Positions 1 through 8,063 of a stretch of 64,000 nt of DNA are shown here, piece by piece. The stretch spans positions 5,022,001-5,086,000 of the forward strand of contig OZ245995.1 in assembly GCA_965230185.1 (NCBI GenBank), read 5' to 3'. The stretch's first letter is position 1. Each line of letters starts with the position of its first letter. The notes beneath the pieces were generated by a model. That model made no database searches. It saw nothing but the letters and a program-made list of their open reading frames with translations, and was not told the DNA's origin. The position numbers were made by a program, and so were the translations under genes. The DNA is from Motiliproteus sp965230185 (GTDB lineage: Bacteria > Pseudomonadota > Gammaproteobacteria > Pseudomonadales > Balneatricaceae).

Positions 1-209
1 AGCGCATCACACCCAAAGTCTATACATAATGAACGCCCAGCTGCAGCAGAAATGGTCTTAAGAATATCGGAGAAGAGTAATAGAAGCCCGAACAAACCAA
101 AACTCAACATGTTGTTTTTAATAATCTTATTACAAATCAACCTCAGCTGAACCAAAAGCACCACAGACAGACAGCGCTTCAACTTGAAAATTTCTAATAG
201 GGATTCCTA
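1..209. other. non-coding upstream region of the gcdH operon
   Basis: No reading frame with gene-like composition is visible here. The stretch is clearly more AT-rich than the genes that follow. Only the 3' part, next to the gcdH promoter, holds recognisable signals, which are listed separately. A divergent LysR-type regulator often sits beside gcdH in relatives, but if one exists here it lies outside the window. Confidence 0.5.
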
Positions 210-238
210 TTGAAATTGTTCGGAATAACGAACATTAT
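210..238 (+). promoter_or_regulatory. sigma70-type promoter for gcdH
   Basis: A -35 box TTGAAA (210-215) and a -10 box CATTAT (233-238) are separated by exactly 17 bases. It is the best sigma70 match upstream of gcdH and would leave a leader of roughly 80 nt. A palindrome fills the spacer, which suggests repression at this promoter. Inferred from sequence match only. Confidence 0.5.
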
Positions 239-249
239 CTCACCGAACA
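217..249. promoter_or_regulatory. candidate operator: inverted repeat plus third half-site
   Basis: TGTTCG (217-222) and CGAACA (229-234) form a perfect 6-bp inverted repeat around a 6-bp centre. They lie exactly between the -35 and -10 boxes of the gcdH promoter. A further CGAACA copy lies at 244-249, 15 bp downstream of the preceding one. The placement is typical of a repressor operator. The cognate regulator is unknown; the XRE/cupin gene at 5682 or an unseen upstream regulator are candidates. Confidence 0.45.
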
Positions 250-324
250 AATGACACAGAATGCTGAACACACAAGCTGACAATGATGAGCAGCATTTGC
301 AGCGGCTACCTATGAGGACCCGGT

Positions 325-1512
325 ATGACACAGCAAGCCAGCAAGCCGAACTTTGCCTGGGAAGATCCCTTTTTTCTGGACGCACAACTGACTGAAGAGG
401 AGCGTATGGTCCGGGACTCCGCCCGTGACTACGCCCAGGATCGACTGATGAGCCGGGTGCTGGAAGCCAATCGCCATGAAGTCTTCGATGTGGAGATCAT
501 GCGTGAACTGGGCGAGCTGGGACTGCTGGGCTGCACGCTGCCGGAGCAGTACGGCTGCGCTGAAGTCAACAATGTCTGCTACGGCCTGGTGGCTCGTGAA
601 GTGGAGCGTGTCGACAGCGGCTATCGCTCAGCCATGAGCGTCCAGTCCTCACTGGTGATGCACCCTATTTACAGCTACGGCAGCGAAGCGCAGCGCCAGA
701 AATATCTGCCGAAGCTGGCCAGCGGCGAATGGATCGGCTGCTTCGGCCTTACCGAACCGGACGCTGGCTCCGATCCCGGCAGCATGAAGACCCGGGCCAC
801 AAAGGTCGCTGACGGCTATCTGCTGAAAGGCAGCAAGATGTGGATTACCAACTCGCCGGTGGCAGACGTGTTCGTGGTCTGGGCAAAGCTGGACGGAGAA
901 ATCCGCGGCTTCGTGCTGGAAAAAGGGATGAAGGGACTGAGCGCTCCGAAGATCGAAGGCAAGTTCTCGCTGCGCGCCTCCATCACCGGCGAGATCGTGA
1001 TGGACGACGTGCTGGTGCCGGAAGAAAACCTGTTACCCAACGTAAAAGGCCTGAAAGGTCCCTTCGGCTGCCTCAATAAAGCCCGCTTTGGTATCGCCTG
1101 GGGAGCACTTGGCGCCGCCGAGTTCTGCTGGCACGCCGCCCGCCAGTATACCCTCGATCGCCAGCAGTTCGGTCGCCCGCTGGCTGCTACCCAGCTGGTG
1201 CAGAAGAAACTGGCCGATATGCAGACCGAGATCAGCCTTGGCCTGCAGGGCTGCCTGCGCATGGGTCGACTGATGGACGAAAACAACTGTCCGGTGGAGC
1301 TGATTTCGCTGCTGAAGCGCAACAACTGCGGCAAATCCCTGGAGATTGCCCGGGTCGCCCGCGACATGCACGGCGGTAACGGCATCGCCGACGAATTCCA
1401 CGTTATCCGTCATGTGATGAACCTGGAAGCGGTTAATACTTATGAAGGCACCCACGACGTGCACGGACTGATCCTCGGCCGGGCCCAGACCGGACTGCAG
1501 GCATTCAGCTGA
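325..1512 (+). CDS. gcdH: glutaryl-CoA dehydrogenase
   Basis: FAD-dependent acyl-CoA dehydrogenase that oxidises and decarboxylates glutaryl-CoA to crotonyl-CoA, the last committed step of lysine/glutarate breakdown. The 395-residue length fits the family. N-terminal helical domain, the beta-domain motif GCFGLTEPDAGSDP (about 138-151), and the C-terminal TYEGTHDVH segment carrying the catalytic Glu (about 374) are present. The Glu position and the SGYRS arginine near 101 favour glutaryl-CoA dehydrogenase over other acyl-CoA dehydrogenases. The ATG has a GAGGA-type ribosome site. It is first in a four-gene operon, 28 nt ahead of the CoA-transferase gene, downstream of a promoter with an operator-like palindrome. 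Confidence 0.93.
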   Translation: MTQQASKPNFAWEDPFFLDAQLTEEERMVRDSARDYAQDRLMSRVLEANRHEVFDVEIMRELGELGLLGCTLPEQYGCAEVNNVCYGLVAREVERVDSGYRSAMSVQSSLVMHPIYSYGSEAQRQKYLPKLASGEWIGCFGLTEPDAGSDPGSMKTRATKVADGYLLKGSKMWITNSPVADVFVVWAKLDGEIRGFVLEKGMKGLSAPKIEGKFSLRASITGEIVMDDVLVPEENLLPNVKGLKGPFGCLNKARFGIAWGALGAAEFCWHAARQYTLDRQQFGRPLAATQLVQKKLADMQTEISLGLQGCLRMGRLMDENNCPVELISLLKRNNCGKSLEIARVARDMHGGNGIADEFHVIRHVMNLEAVNTYEGTHDVHGLILGRAQTGLQAFS

Positions 1513-1540
1513 TAACCGGATTCAGACAGGCGGATATGCT

Positions 1541-2761
1541 ATGAAAGGAGCACTTTCCCGTTACCGGGTACTGGACCTCAGCCGTATTCTGGCCGGCCCC
1601 TGGGCCAGCCAGATGCTGGCGGACTTCGGTGCCGAGGTGATCAAGGTGGAGCGACCCGGCAGCGGTGACGATACTCGCGGCTGGGGCCCTCCCTTTATTG
1701 AGCGAGGCGACGACGACCGCGACGCGGCCTATTTTCACGCCGCGAATCGCGGCAAACAGTCGGTCGCGATCGACATCACCAGCGAGGCTGGCCAGCAATT
1801 GATCCGGCAACTGGCGGAAGTCAGCGATGTAGTGATCGAGAACTACAAGGTCGGCGGGCTGAAAAAGTACGGGCTCGATTACGACAGCCTGAAACAGGTG
1901 AATCCGAAACTCGTTTACTGCTCGATTACCGGCTTCGGCCAGACCGGTCCCTACGCACAGCGTGCCGGCTATGACTTTATGATCCAGGCCATGGGCGGCC
2001 TGATGAGCGTGACCGGGGAGCCGGACGGCATGCCGATGAAGGTCGGTGTAGCGCTGGCTGACGTAATGACCGGCCTCTACGCCACCAATGCCATTCAGGC
2101 GGCACTGCTGTGGCGGGAACAGAGCGGCGAAGGCCAGCACATCGATCTGGGACTGCTGGACGTACAGGTCGCCACCCTGGCCAACCAGGCCATGAACTAC
2201 CTGGCCAGCGGTAACGCTCCTGGACGACTCGGTAACGCCCACCCCAATATCGTGCCCTATCAGGCCTTTGCAACGACGGACGGCCACATCATTCTGGCGG
2301 TGGGCAACGACAGCCAGTTCGGTAGATTCTGCGAGCTGGCCGGCGCCCCCCAGCTGATTGACGACTCTCGTTTTGCTACCAACCAGGCCCGGGTAGAGAA
2401 TCGGGACACGCTGGTACCACTGGTACAGGAGCTGATGAAGACGCGGAACAGCCACTGGTGGCTGGAGAACCTGTCAGACCTCGGCGTGCCCTGCGGCCCT
2501 ATCAACCGTATCGACCAGGTCTTTGAAGACCCCCAGGTGCAGCACCGCGCCATGCAGGTAGAACTCCGGGACAGCAACGGTCGAAAGGTTCCCGGCGTCG
2601 CCAATCCGGTTAAATTTTCAGCCACACCGGTGCAGTACCAGGCGGCCTCACCGGAACTGGCACAACATACCGACCAGGTACTGAAAAACTGCCTGTCACT
2701 CAGTGATGAGCAGATCCAGACACTGACCGATCAGGGTGTTATCCAGGCCAGCCGGGGATAA
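1541..2761 (+). CDS. gcdG: CaiB/BaiF family CoA-transferase, probably for glutarate
   Basis: Class III CoA-transferase of 406 residues. The N-terminal nucleotide-binding part begins YRVLDLSRILAGPW, and the motif GFGQTGPYAQRAGYDF includes the family catalytic aspartate (about 145). Family members move CoA between carboxylic acids through an acyl-aspartyl intermediate. Directly behind gcdH and ahead of the semialdehyde dehydrogenase, the most economical role is activation of glutarate to glutaryl-CoA with succinyl-CoA as donor. That substrate is inferred from context; sequence alone only gives the family. Separated from davD by 26 nt, so almost certainly co-transcribed. Confidence 0.8.
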   Translation: MKGALSRYRVLDLSRILAGPWASQMLADFGAEVIKVERPGSGDDTRGWGPPFIERGDDDRDAAYFHAANRGKQSVAIDITSEAGQQLIRQLAEVSDVVIENYKVGGLKKYGLDYDSLKQVNPKLVYCSITGFGQTGPYAQRAGYDFMIQAMGGLMSVTGEPDGMPMKVGVALADVMTGLYATNAIQAALLWREQSGEGQHIDLGLLDVQVATLANQAMNYLASGNAPGRLGNAHPNIVPYQAFATTDGHIILAVGNDSQFGRFCELAGAPQLIDDSRFATNQARVENRDTLVPLVQELMKTRNSHWWLENLSDLGVPCGPINRIDQVFEDPQVQHRAMQVELRDSNGRKVPGVANPVKFSATPVQYQAASPELAQHTDQVLKNCLSLSDEQIQTLTDQGVIQASRG

Positions 2762-2787
2762 CCGCGATTACATACCGGAGTAGAAGA

Positions 2788-4248
2788 ATGAAACTGAACG
2801 ACCCGAAACTAGTGCAACTGAATGCCTATATCGGCGGCGAATGGGTAGCGGCACCGCAGGGCAGAACCCTGGCAGTGACCGACCCGGCCACCGGCGAAGA
2901 GATCGCACAGATTGCCGACCATGACGCCGAAGGCGCACGCATGGCGATCGCCGCCGCTGAAAAAGCACTGCCAGAATGGCGGGCGAAGACCGCTAAGGAG
3001 CGGGCTGCACTGCTGCGTCGCTGGTATGAACTGGTGGTGGCCGCCAAAGATGATCTGGCCACCATTATGACCACCGAGCAGGGAAAACCGCTGTTCGAAT
3101 CCGCCGGTGAAGTGATTTACGGCGCCTCCTTTATTGAGTGGTTTGCCGAGGAAGGTAAGCGGGTTTACGGCGATATCATCCCGACCCATGCTGCCGATAA
3201 ACGCATTCTGGTGACCAAAGAGCCGGTGGGGGTCGTAGCCGCGATCACTCCCTGGAACTTCCCCAATGCAATGATCACCCGTAAGGCTGCTCCGGCGCTG
3301 GCAGCCGGCTGCACCATCGTCATCAAGCCGGCAAAAGAAACCCCGCTGTCGGCGCTGGCGCTGGCGGAACTGGCGGAACGCGCCGGCATCCCGGCCGGCG
3401 TTATCAACGTCGTTGTGGGCTCCAGTTCCAGTGCGATCGGTGGTGAGCTGACTTCCAACCCCGGCGTTCGCAAGCTGACCTTTACCGGCTCCACCTCGGT
3501 GGGCAAGCTACTGCTCAAACAGTGCGCCGACACTGTCAAGAAAACCTCCATGGAACTGGGGGGTAACGCGCCCTTTATCGTCTTCGACGACGCCGATCTG
3601 GATCTGGCGGTGGCCGGCGCGCTGGTCTCCAAATATCGTAACGCTGGCCAGACCTGCGTCTGCGCCAACCGGATTCTGGTTCAGGAAGGAGTCTACGATG
3701 CCTTCGTTGAGAAACTGGCCGCAAAGGTTGCGGAATTCAGAATCGGTCACGGCCTCGATGAAGGTACTGTCATCGGCCCGATGATCAACCGCGGCGCCGC
3801 CGAGGATGTCCACGCCATGGTCCAGCAGGCGCTGGAGAACGGCGCCACTCTGGTCACCGGCGGCGACTACTCCGATGCCGGCCACTGCTTCTATCAGCCC
3901 ACCATCCTTACCAATGTCGATGACCAGATGCGGGTGTTCCGGGAGGAGATCTTCGGCCCGGTGGCGCCGATCTTTAAGTTCAGCGATGAGGCGGAGGCCA
4001 TTCGCCAGGCCAACGATACCGAATACGGTCTGGCCGCTTATTTCTATGCTCGCGACATGGGCCGGGTCTGGCGGGTAATGGAAGGACTGGACTACGGCAT
4101 GGTCGGTATCAATGAGGGCATTCTCTCCACAGAGGTGGCCCCCTTCGGTGGCGTCAAGGAGTCCGGCAGCGGCCGCGAAGGTTCCCGTTACGGCATCGAA
4201 GATTACGTCGAGATCAAATACGCCCTGCTGGGTGGTGTAAACAGCTGA
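2788..4248 (+). CDS. davD: glutarate/succinate semialdehyde dehydrogenase
   Basis: NAD(P)-dependent aldehyde dehydrogenase of 486 residues, close to GabD/DavD in length. The TPWNFP motif (about 154-159), general-base Glu in MELGGNAPF (about 256) and nucleophile in AGQTCVC (Cys about 290) are all intact. It would oxidise glutarate semialdehyde to glutarate, and probably also succinate semialdehyde to succinate. The gcdH and aminotransferase neighbours favour the 5-aminovalerate (lysine) route, so davD is preferred to gabD, though the two cannot be told apart by sequence. A paralogue lies at 46493-47935. The start follows CCGGAG with a normal gap. Confidence 0.85.
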   Translation: MKLNDPKLVQLNAYIGGEWVAAPQGRTLAVTDPATGEEIAQIADHDAEGARMAIAAAEKALPEWRAKTAKERAALLRRWYELVVAAKDDLATIMTTEQGKPLFESAGEVIYGASFIEWFAEEGKRVYGDIIPTHAADKRILVTKEPVGVVAAITPWNFPNAMITRKAAPALAAGCTIVIKPAKETPLSALALAELAERAGIPAGVINVVVGSSSSAIGGELTSNPGVRKLTFTGSTSVGKLLLKQCADTVKKTSMELGGNAPFIVFDDADLDLAVAGALVSKYRNAGQTCVCANRILVQEGVYDAFVEKLAAKVAEFRIGHGLDEGTVIGPMINRGAAEDVHAMVQQALENGATLVTGGDYSDAGHCFYQPTILTNVDDQMRVFREEIFGPVAPIFKFSDEAEAIRQANDTEYGLAAYFYARDMGRVWRVMEGLDYGMVGINEGILSTEVAPFGGVKESGSGREGSRYGIEDYVEIKYALLGGVNS

Positions 4249-4298
4249 CAACCCGGGTGTCGACAGCGACCGACACCCGCAAAGGAGGATTACCGGTA

Positions 4299-5573
4299 AT
4301 GACAACCAACGCGACACTGCAGGCTCGAAGAGAAAAAGCCGTTGCCCGCGGCGCAGCCAATATCACCCAGTTTTATGCCGATCGTGCGGAAAACGCTGAA
4401 GTCTGGGATGTAGAGGGCAATCGCTACATCGATTTCGCCGGCGGAATCGGAGTGCTGAACACCGGCCACCTGCACCCGAAAGTGGTGGCAGCGGTGGAGC
4501 AGCAGATGAAGAAGCTGATGCACACCTGCTTTCATGTTATGCCTTATGAGCCCTATGTGGCACTGGCGGAAAAGCTCAATGAGCTGACGCCGGGCGATCA
4601 TGACAAGAAGACCCTGCTGCTCAACACCGGCGCCGAAGCGGTTGAGAACGCCATCAAGATGGCCCGCGCCGCCACCGGCCGGTCCGCCGTGATAGCGTTT
4701 AACGGTGCTTTCCATGGCCGCACCATGATGGGCATGGCGCTGACGGGGAAAATCGTACCCTACAAACAGGGTTTCGGTCCTTTCCCGGCTGAGGTCTACC
4801 ACGCCCCCTACCCTAATGCCTTCCACGGTGTTGAGGTCGAGGATTCGCTGATCGCACTCAACAACCTGCTCAAGACCGACGTCGATCCGGGCCGGGTGGC
4901 GGCCATCATCATCGAACCGGTTCAGGGCGAGGGCGGTTTCTATCAGGCCCCTCCGGAGTTTATGCAGGCACTGCGCAAGCTCTGTGACGAACACGGCATG
5001 CTGCTGATCGTCGATGAAGTCCAGTCCGGCTTTGCCCGTACCGGCAAAATGTTCGCCATTGAGCACAGTGGCGTAGTTCCTGACCTGATGACCATGGCCA
5101 AGAGCATGGCCGGCGGCATGACCATCTCCGGCCTGACCGGCCGTGCCGAGCTGATGGACGCACCGGGTCCCGGCAGCGTCGGCAGCACCTACGGCGGCAG
5201 CCCGATGGCCTGTGCCGCGGCGCTGGCGGTCATCGAAGTCATCGAAGAGGAAGGGCTGCTGGAGCGCAGTAATCAGCTGGGACAGAAAATCGCCGGCCGC
5301 TTCCTGGATATGGCGGAAAGCGGTCTGGATTCGGTGGCCAACATTCGGGCCGCCGGCGCCATGGTCGCCTGCGAACTGATGAGCGACGGGCAGCCCGACG
5401 CCGAGCTGGCAAAAGCGCTGGTGGCGAAGGCGAATTCGAAAGGGTTGCTGCTGCTCTCCTGTGGCATCTTTGCCAACACCATTCGGGTGCTGGTCCCCCT
5501 CACCGCTTCCGACGCGCTGATTGACGAAGGGCTGGAGATCCTGGAGCAGAGCCTGCGCGAGCTTCACGGCTGA
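4299..5573 (+). CDS. davT: 4-aminobutyrate / 5-aminovalerate aminotransferase
   Basis: Class III PLP-dependent omega-aminotransferase of 424 residues. Motifs: LLNTGAEAVENA (about 107-118), the VDEVQSGFARTG stretch with the cofactor-binding Asp (about 239), and the Schiff-base lysine in MTMAKSMAGG (about 268). It moves the terminal amino group of GABA or 5-aminovalerate to 2-oxoglutarate and gives the semialdehyde used by the preceding gene product. An in-frame ATG exists at 4257, but the start at 4299 is chosen because a strong AAAGGAGG ribosome site lies just ahead and the protein then aligns with the family N-terminus. Last enzyme gene of the operon. Confidence 0.87.
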   Translation: MTTNATLQARREKAVARGAANITQFYADRAENAEVWDVEGNRYIDFAGGIGVLNTGHLHPKVVAAVEQQMKKLMHTCFHVMPYEPYVALAEKLNELTPGDHDKKTLLLNTGAEAVENAIKMARAATGRSAVIAFNGAFHGRTMMGMALTGKIVPYKQGFGPFPAEVYHAPYPNAFHGVEVEDSLIALNNLLKTDVDPGRVAAIIIEPVQGEGGFYQAPPEFMQALRKLCDEHGMLLIVDEVQSGFARTGKMFAIEHSGVVPDLMTMAKSMAGGMTISGLTGRAELMDAPGPGSVGSTYGGSPMACAAALAVIEVIEEEGLLERSNQLGQKIAGRFLDMAESGLDSVANIRAAGAMVACELMSDGQPDAELAKALVAKANSKGLLLLSCGIFANTIRVLVPLTASDALIDEGLEILEQSLRELHG

Positions 5574-5594
5574 TTTGCAGACTGCCCACCTGGT

Positions 5595-5636
5595 GGAGAA
5601 ATAACTAACCGTGCTATGCAGGTGAGTTATTTCTCC
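5595..5636. promoter_or_regulatory. perfect 12-bp inverted repeat upstream of the XRE regulator gene
   Basis: GGAGAAATAACT (5595-5606) and its exact complement AGTTATTTCTCC (5625-5636) are separated by 18 bases, so the arms start 30 bp (about three helical turns) apart. A consensus TATAAT sits at 5644-5649, just downstream, so the right arm covers the expected -35 zone of the regulator promoter. No run of T follows the repeat, and the stem is AT-rich, so an operator for autoregulation fits better than a terminator. A transcript hairpin after davT remains possible. Confidence 0.5.
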
Positions 5637-5681
5637 GTTCAGTTATAATCAGATCATTGGCCTGAACAGGGTTTCTTTTCC

Positions 5682-6224
5682 GTGGATGTTGGTAAACGAC
5701 TAAAACAGTTACGCAAGATCAAAGGCATTTCTCAGCGCGAGCTGGCCAAACGGGCCGGTGTCACCAACAGCACCATCTCGATGATCGAGAAAAACGGTGT
5801 CAGCCCTTCAGTGAGCTCGCTGAAGAAGGTACTGGCCGGGATTCCGATCTCTATCGGTGATTTCTTCACTCTGGACCTCGACAGTATGCAGCCGGAACAG
5901 GTGGTCTACCGTCAGCATGAGCAGCCGGAGATCGGCTCCAATAATGTCAGCCTGAAGCTGGTGGGAGCCGGAGTTAAAGGCCGGTTTATGGATATTCTCC
6001 GGGAAGTCTACGCCCCCGGCGCAGACACCGGTCCCGAGATGCTGCAGCATGAAGGCCAGGAAGGCGGTATCGTCATTCGCGGTGAGATCGAGCTGACCGT
6101 GGGCTTCGATGTCTACACCCTGAAGGCCGGCGACGCTTACTACTTCAACAGCAATCGCCCCCATCGTTTCCGCAATGCCGGCGACGAAGAGTGCGAGATT
6201 ATCAGCTCCAATCCGTCGAACTGA
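5682..6224 (+). CDS. XRE-family transcriptional regulator with cupin sensor domain
   Basis: 180 residues: an N-terminal helix-turn-helix (about 5-58, GISQRELAKRAGVTNSTISM) and a C-terminal cupin barrel (about 95-178, with GGIVIRGEIELTVG and GDAYYFNSNRPHRF). The architecture matches PuuR-like regulators, which control amine and amino-acid catabolism through a small ligand bound in the cupin. Start is GTG at 5682; no better in-frame ATG lies upstream. It follows the gcdH-davT operon by about 108 nt and has its own TATAAT box plus an inverted repeat, suggesting a separate, self-regulated transcript. Control of the neighbouring operon is an inference from position. Confidence 0.85.
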   Translation: MDVGKRLKQLRKIKGISQRELAKRAGVTNSTISMIEKNGVSPSVSSLKKVLAGIPISIGDFFTLDLDSMQPEQVVYRQHEQPEIGSNNVSLKLVGAGVKGRFMDILREVYAPGADTGPEMLQHEGQEGGIVIRGEIELTVGFDVYTLKAGDAYYFNSNRPHRFRNAGDEECEIISSNPSN

Positions 6225-6291
6225 TCCCGGTCACACATCAGATCAGCAGCCCCGTCGACCAGCACTCCGACAGTTGCCAGCCAGCACCGGA

Positions 6292-7842
6292 TCAGAGTCG
6301 TTTGCTGCGCCGTTTCTCCGCATACATGGCGTTGTCTGCACAGCACAGCAACTGCTCCGATGTCTCACCGTCATCGGGACAGACGGCAACGCCAATGCTG
6401 GCACCAATGGCGATTCTGCGGCCATTGCAGGTAAACGGTTCCGATACCCTTCTGGCCAGTTTATCGGCCACCATCTGAGCCTCCGCGCGACTATTAACGC
6501 TGCTGAGTATCGCCAGAAATTCATCGCCCCCCAGCCGGGCGACGGTATCGCTCTCCCGCAAACCGGCGCTGAGACGTCCGGCGACCTCTGTGAGCACCTG
6601 ATCGCCGACATCGTGCCCCCGGGTGTCGTTGATCTGCTTAAAGTTATCGAGATCAATAAACAGCAGTGCGGTCCGGGTTCCGGTGCGTCTGGCCGAGGCC
6701 ACGGCCGACTCCAGCCGGTCGCGGCCGAGACGCAGGTTGGGCAGGCCGGTCAACGGGTCCTGACTGGCCTGTTGCTGCAGCATCTGTTCGCTTTTGCGGC
6801 GTTCAAATACCCGCCCCAGTTCGGTACCGATATGAGCCAGCGAATCGAGGAAAGTACTGTCCGGCTCGGAAATCTGTGGCGTAAAGAATTCCAGCACCCC
6901 GACGACTTCGGTTCCGGAAATCACCGGCAGGGCAAAGCCCGAACGAATCGGCGTATCTGGAATGACTCCTGATCGGATAAAGCCGTGATCAGAATCGGTA
7001 TCGGGAACCCACAGCGGTTTTCCGGTCCCCAGCACCCGACCGGGGAGCCCTTCATTGCGCCTGAAAACCAGCCCCTCGGTGATCTCACGAAAGCGTTGAT
7101 AAGGCGTATCATCCTCAAAATACCAGACTTTTGACGAAATCAGCTGTCCGTTACTCTGAGGGTCAGTGAGATAAGCATGGCCGACCGGCCAGCGGGTAAA
7201 CAGGCATACCTCTTCGAGGAACTTTTCCATTGCCTGCTCCGGATTCCGGGCTTCGTTGGCCACCGAGGTGAGCCGGTGCAACAGCGCCACCAGCGCTGTT
7301 TTCCTGTGCAACCGCTCCTCCATCAACTGGCGCTGAGTGATATCGCGGATAAAGGCGGTAAAAAATCGTTTCCGGCGTGCCCGGAACGAGGTCACGGTCA
7401 GCTCGATGGGAAAAAGATCTCCGCCCCGGCGCATCGCCTCCAGCTCCACCCGTTTGTTGATGATCCGGGCTTTTCCGGTCTGCAGGTAGTGACTGAAACC
7501 TTCTGCATGTCGCTCCCGCAGCGAGGGCGGAATAATCACCTCGGCGATCTCCTTACCGATCACGTCCTGCTGCCGGTAACCGAATATCTGTTCCGCCGAA
7601 CGGTTGAAGCGAAGAATCCGGCCCTGCTCATCGATCATGATGATCGCATCCAGCGCCGAATTCAGGATCACTTCATGGAGCAGTTCCTCACCAGCACTCT
7701 GACCGGCGACAGCGGGGTCCAGAGCAGCGAGATCACAGGAACCACAACGAATCATGGTCTCGTGAAAACCACGTAGCTCGGCAATCAGCTCCTCACGAGT
7801 CTTACTGTCGTAATCCTGCTGCCGATGGCCCTGGTCAACCAT
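6292..7842 (-). CDS. diguanylate cyclase with PAS and GAF sensor domains
   Basis: 516-residue signalling protein that should make cyclic di-GMP from two GTP. Domains: PAS (about 55-170), GAF (about 195-350) and GGDEF (about 358-512). The active motif GGDEF is intact at about 438-442. The upstream RESD (about 429-432) is a standard inhibitory I-site, so product feedback is expected. There is no EAL domain, transmembrane segment or signal peptide, so it is probably cytoplasmic. The frame extends upstream to 8001, but the start at 7842 has a GGAG ribosome site and removes an unlikely basic leader. Convergent with the XRE gene; the signal it senses cannot be told. Confidence 0.85.
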   Translation of the reverse strand: MVDQGHRQQDYDSKTREELIAELRGFHETMIRCGSCDLAALDPAVAGQSAGEELLHEVILNSALDAIIMIDEQGRILRFNRSAEQIFGYRQQDVIGKEIAEVIIPPSLRERHAEGFSHYLQTGKARIINKRVELEAMRRGGDLFPIELTVTSFRARRKRFFTAFIRDITQRQLMEERLHRKTALVALLHRLTSVANEARNPEQAMEKFLEEVCLFTRWPVGHAYLTDPQSNGQLISSKVWYFEDDTPYQRFREITEGLVFRRNEGLPGRVLGTGKPLWVPDTDSDHGFIRSGVIPDTPIRSGFALPVISGTEVVGVLEFFTPQISEPDSTFLDSLAHIGTELGRVFERRKSEQMLQQQASQDPLTGLPNLRLGRDRLESAVASARRTGTRTALLFIDLDNFKQINDTRGHDVGDQVLTEVAGRLSAGLRESDTVARLGGDEFLAILSSVNSRAEAQMVADKLARRVSEPFTCNGRRIAIGASIGVAVCPDDGETSEQLLCCADNAMYAEKRRSKRL

Positions 7843-8012
7843 ATTATATGTTCTCCGTTTCCGGCGGAATAATAGCTCCAACAGCTCCCGATTCGATAGC
7901 AGCGAGGCCGGTAACACCCTTTGTCGGTTGAAAGAGTATAGTTGAGCCCCTCTCCCTGCTTTTACCAGACCGGGCATCAGCCTGACAGCAGCGAACCGCA
8001 TCTGCAGACGGA

Positions 8013-8036
8013 GAGACCCCGACAGAACGGGGCCTC
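8013..8036 (-). terminator. stem-loop after clpB
   Basis: On the minus strand GAGGCCCCG and CGGGGTCTC pair over 9 bp (one G-U) around a 6-base loop, about 27 nt past the clpB stop. There is no strong T-run, so it may be a weak terminator or a 3'-end protecting hairpin. Confidence 0.4.
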
Positions 8037-8063
8037 GCGGATCACTACCGGGGCAACAACCGA

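Noticed and set aside
4290..5567. Minus-strand frame of 425 codons opposite davT
   Set aside because: Antisense shadow of an intact aminotransferase gene; His/Gly-rich low-quality translation without motifs.
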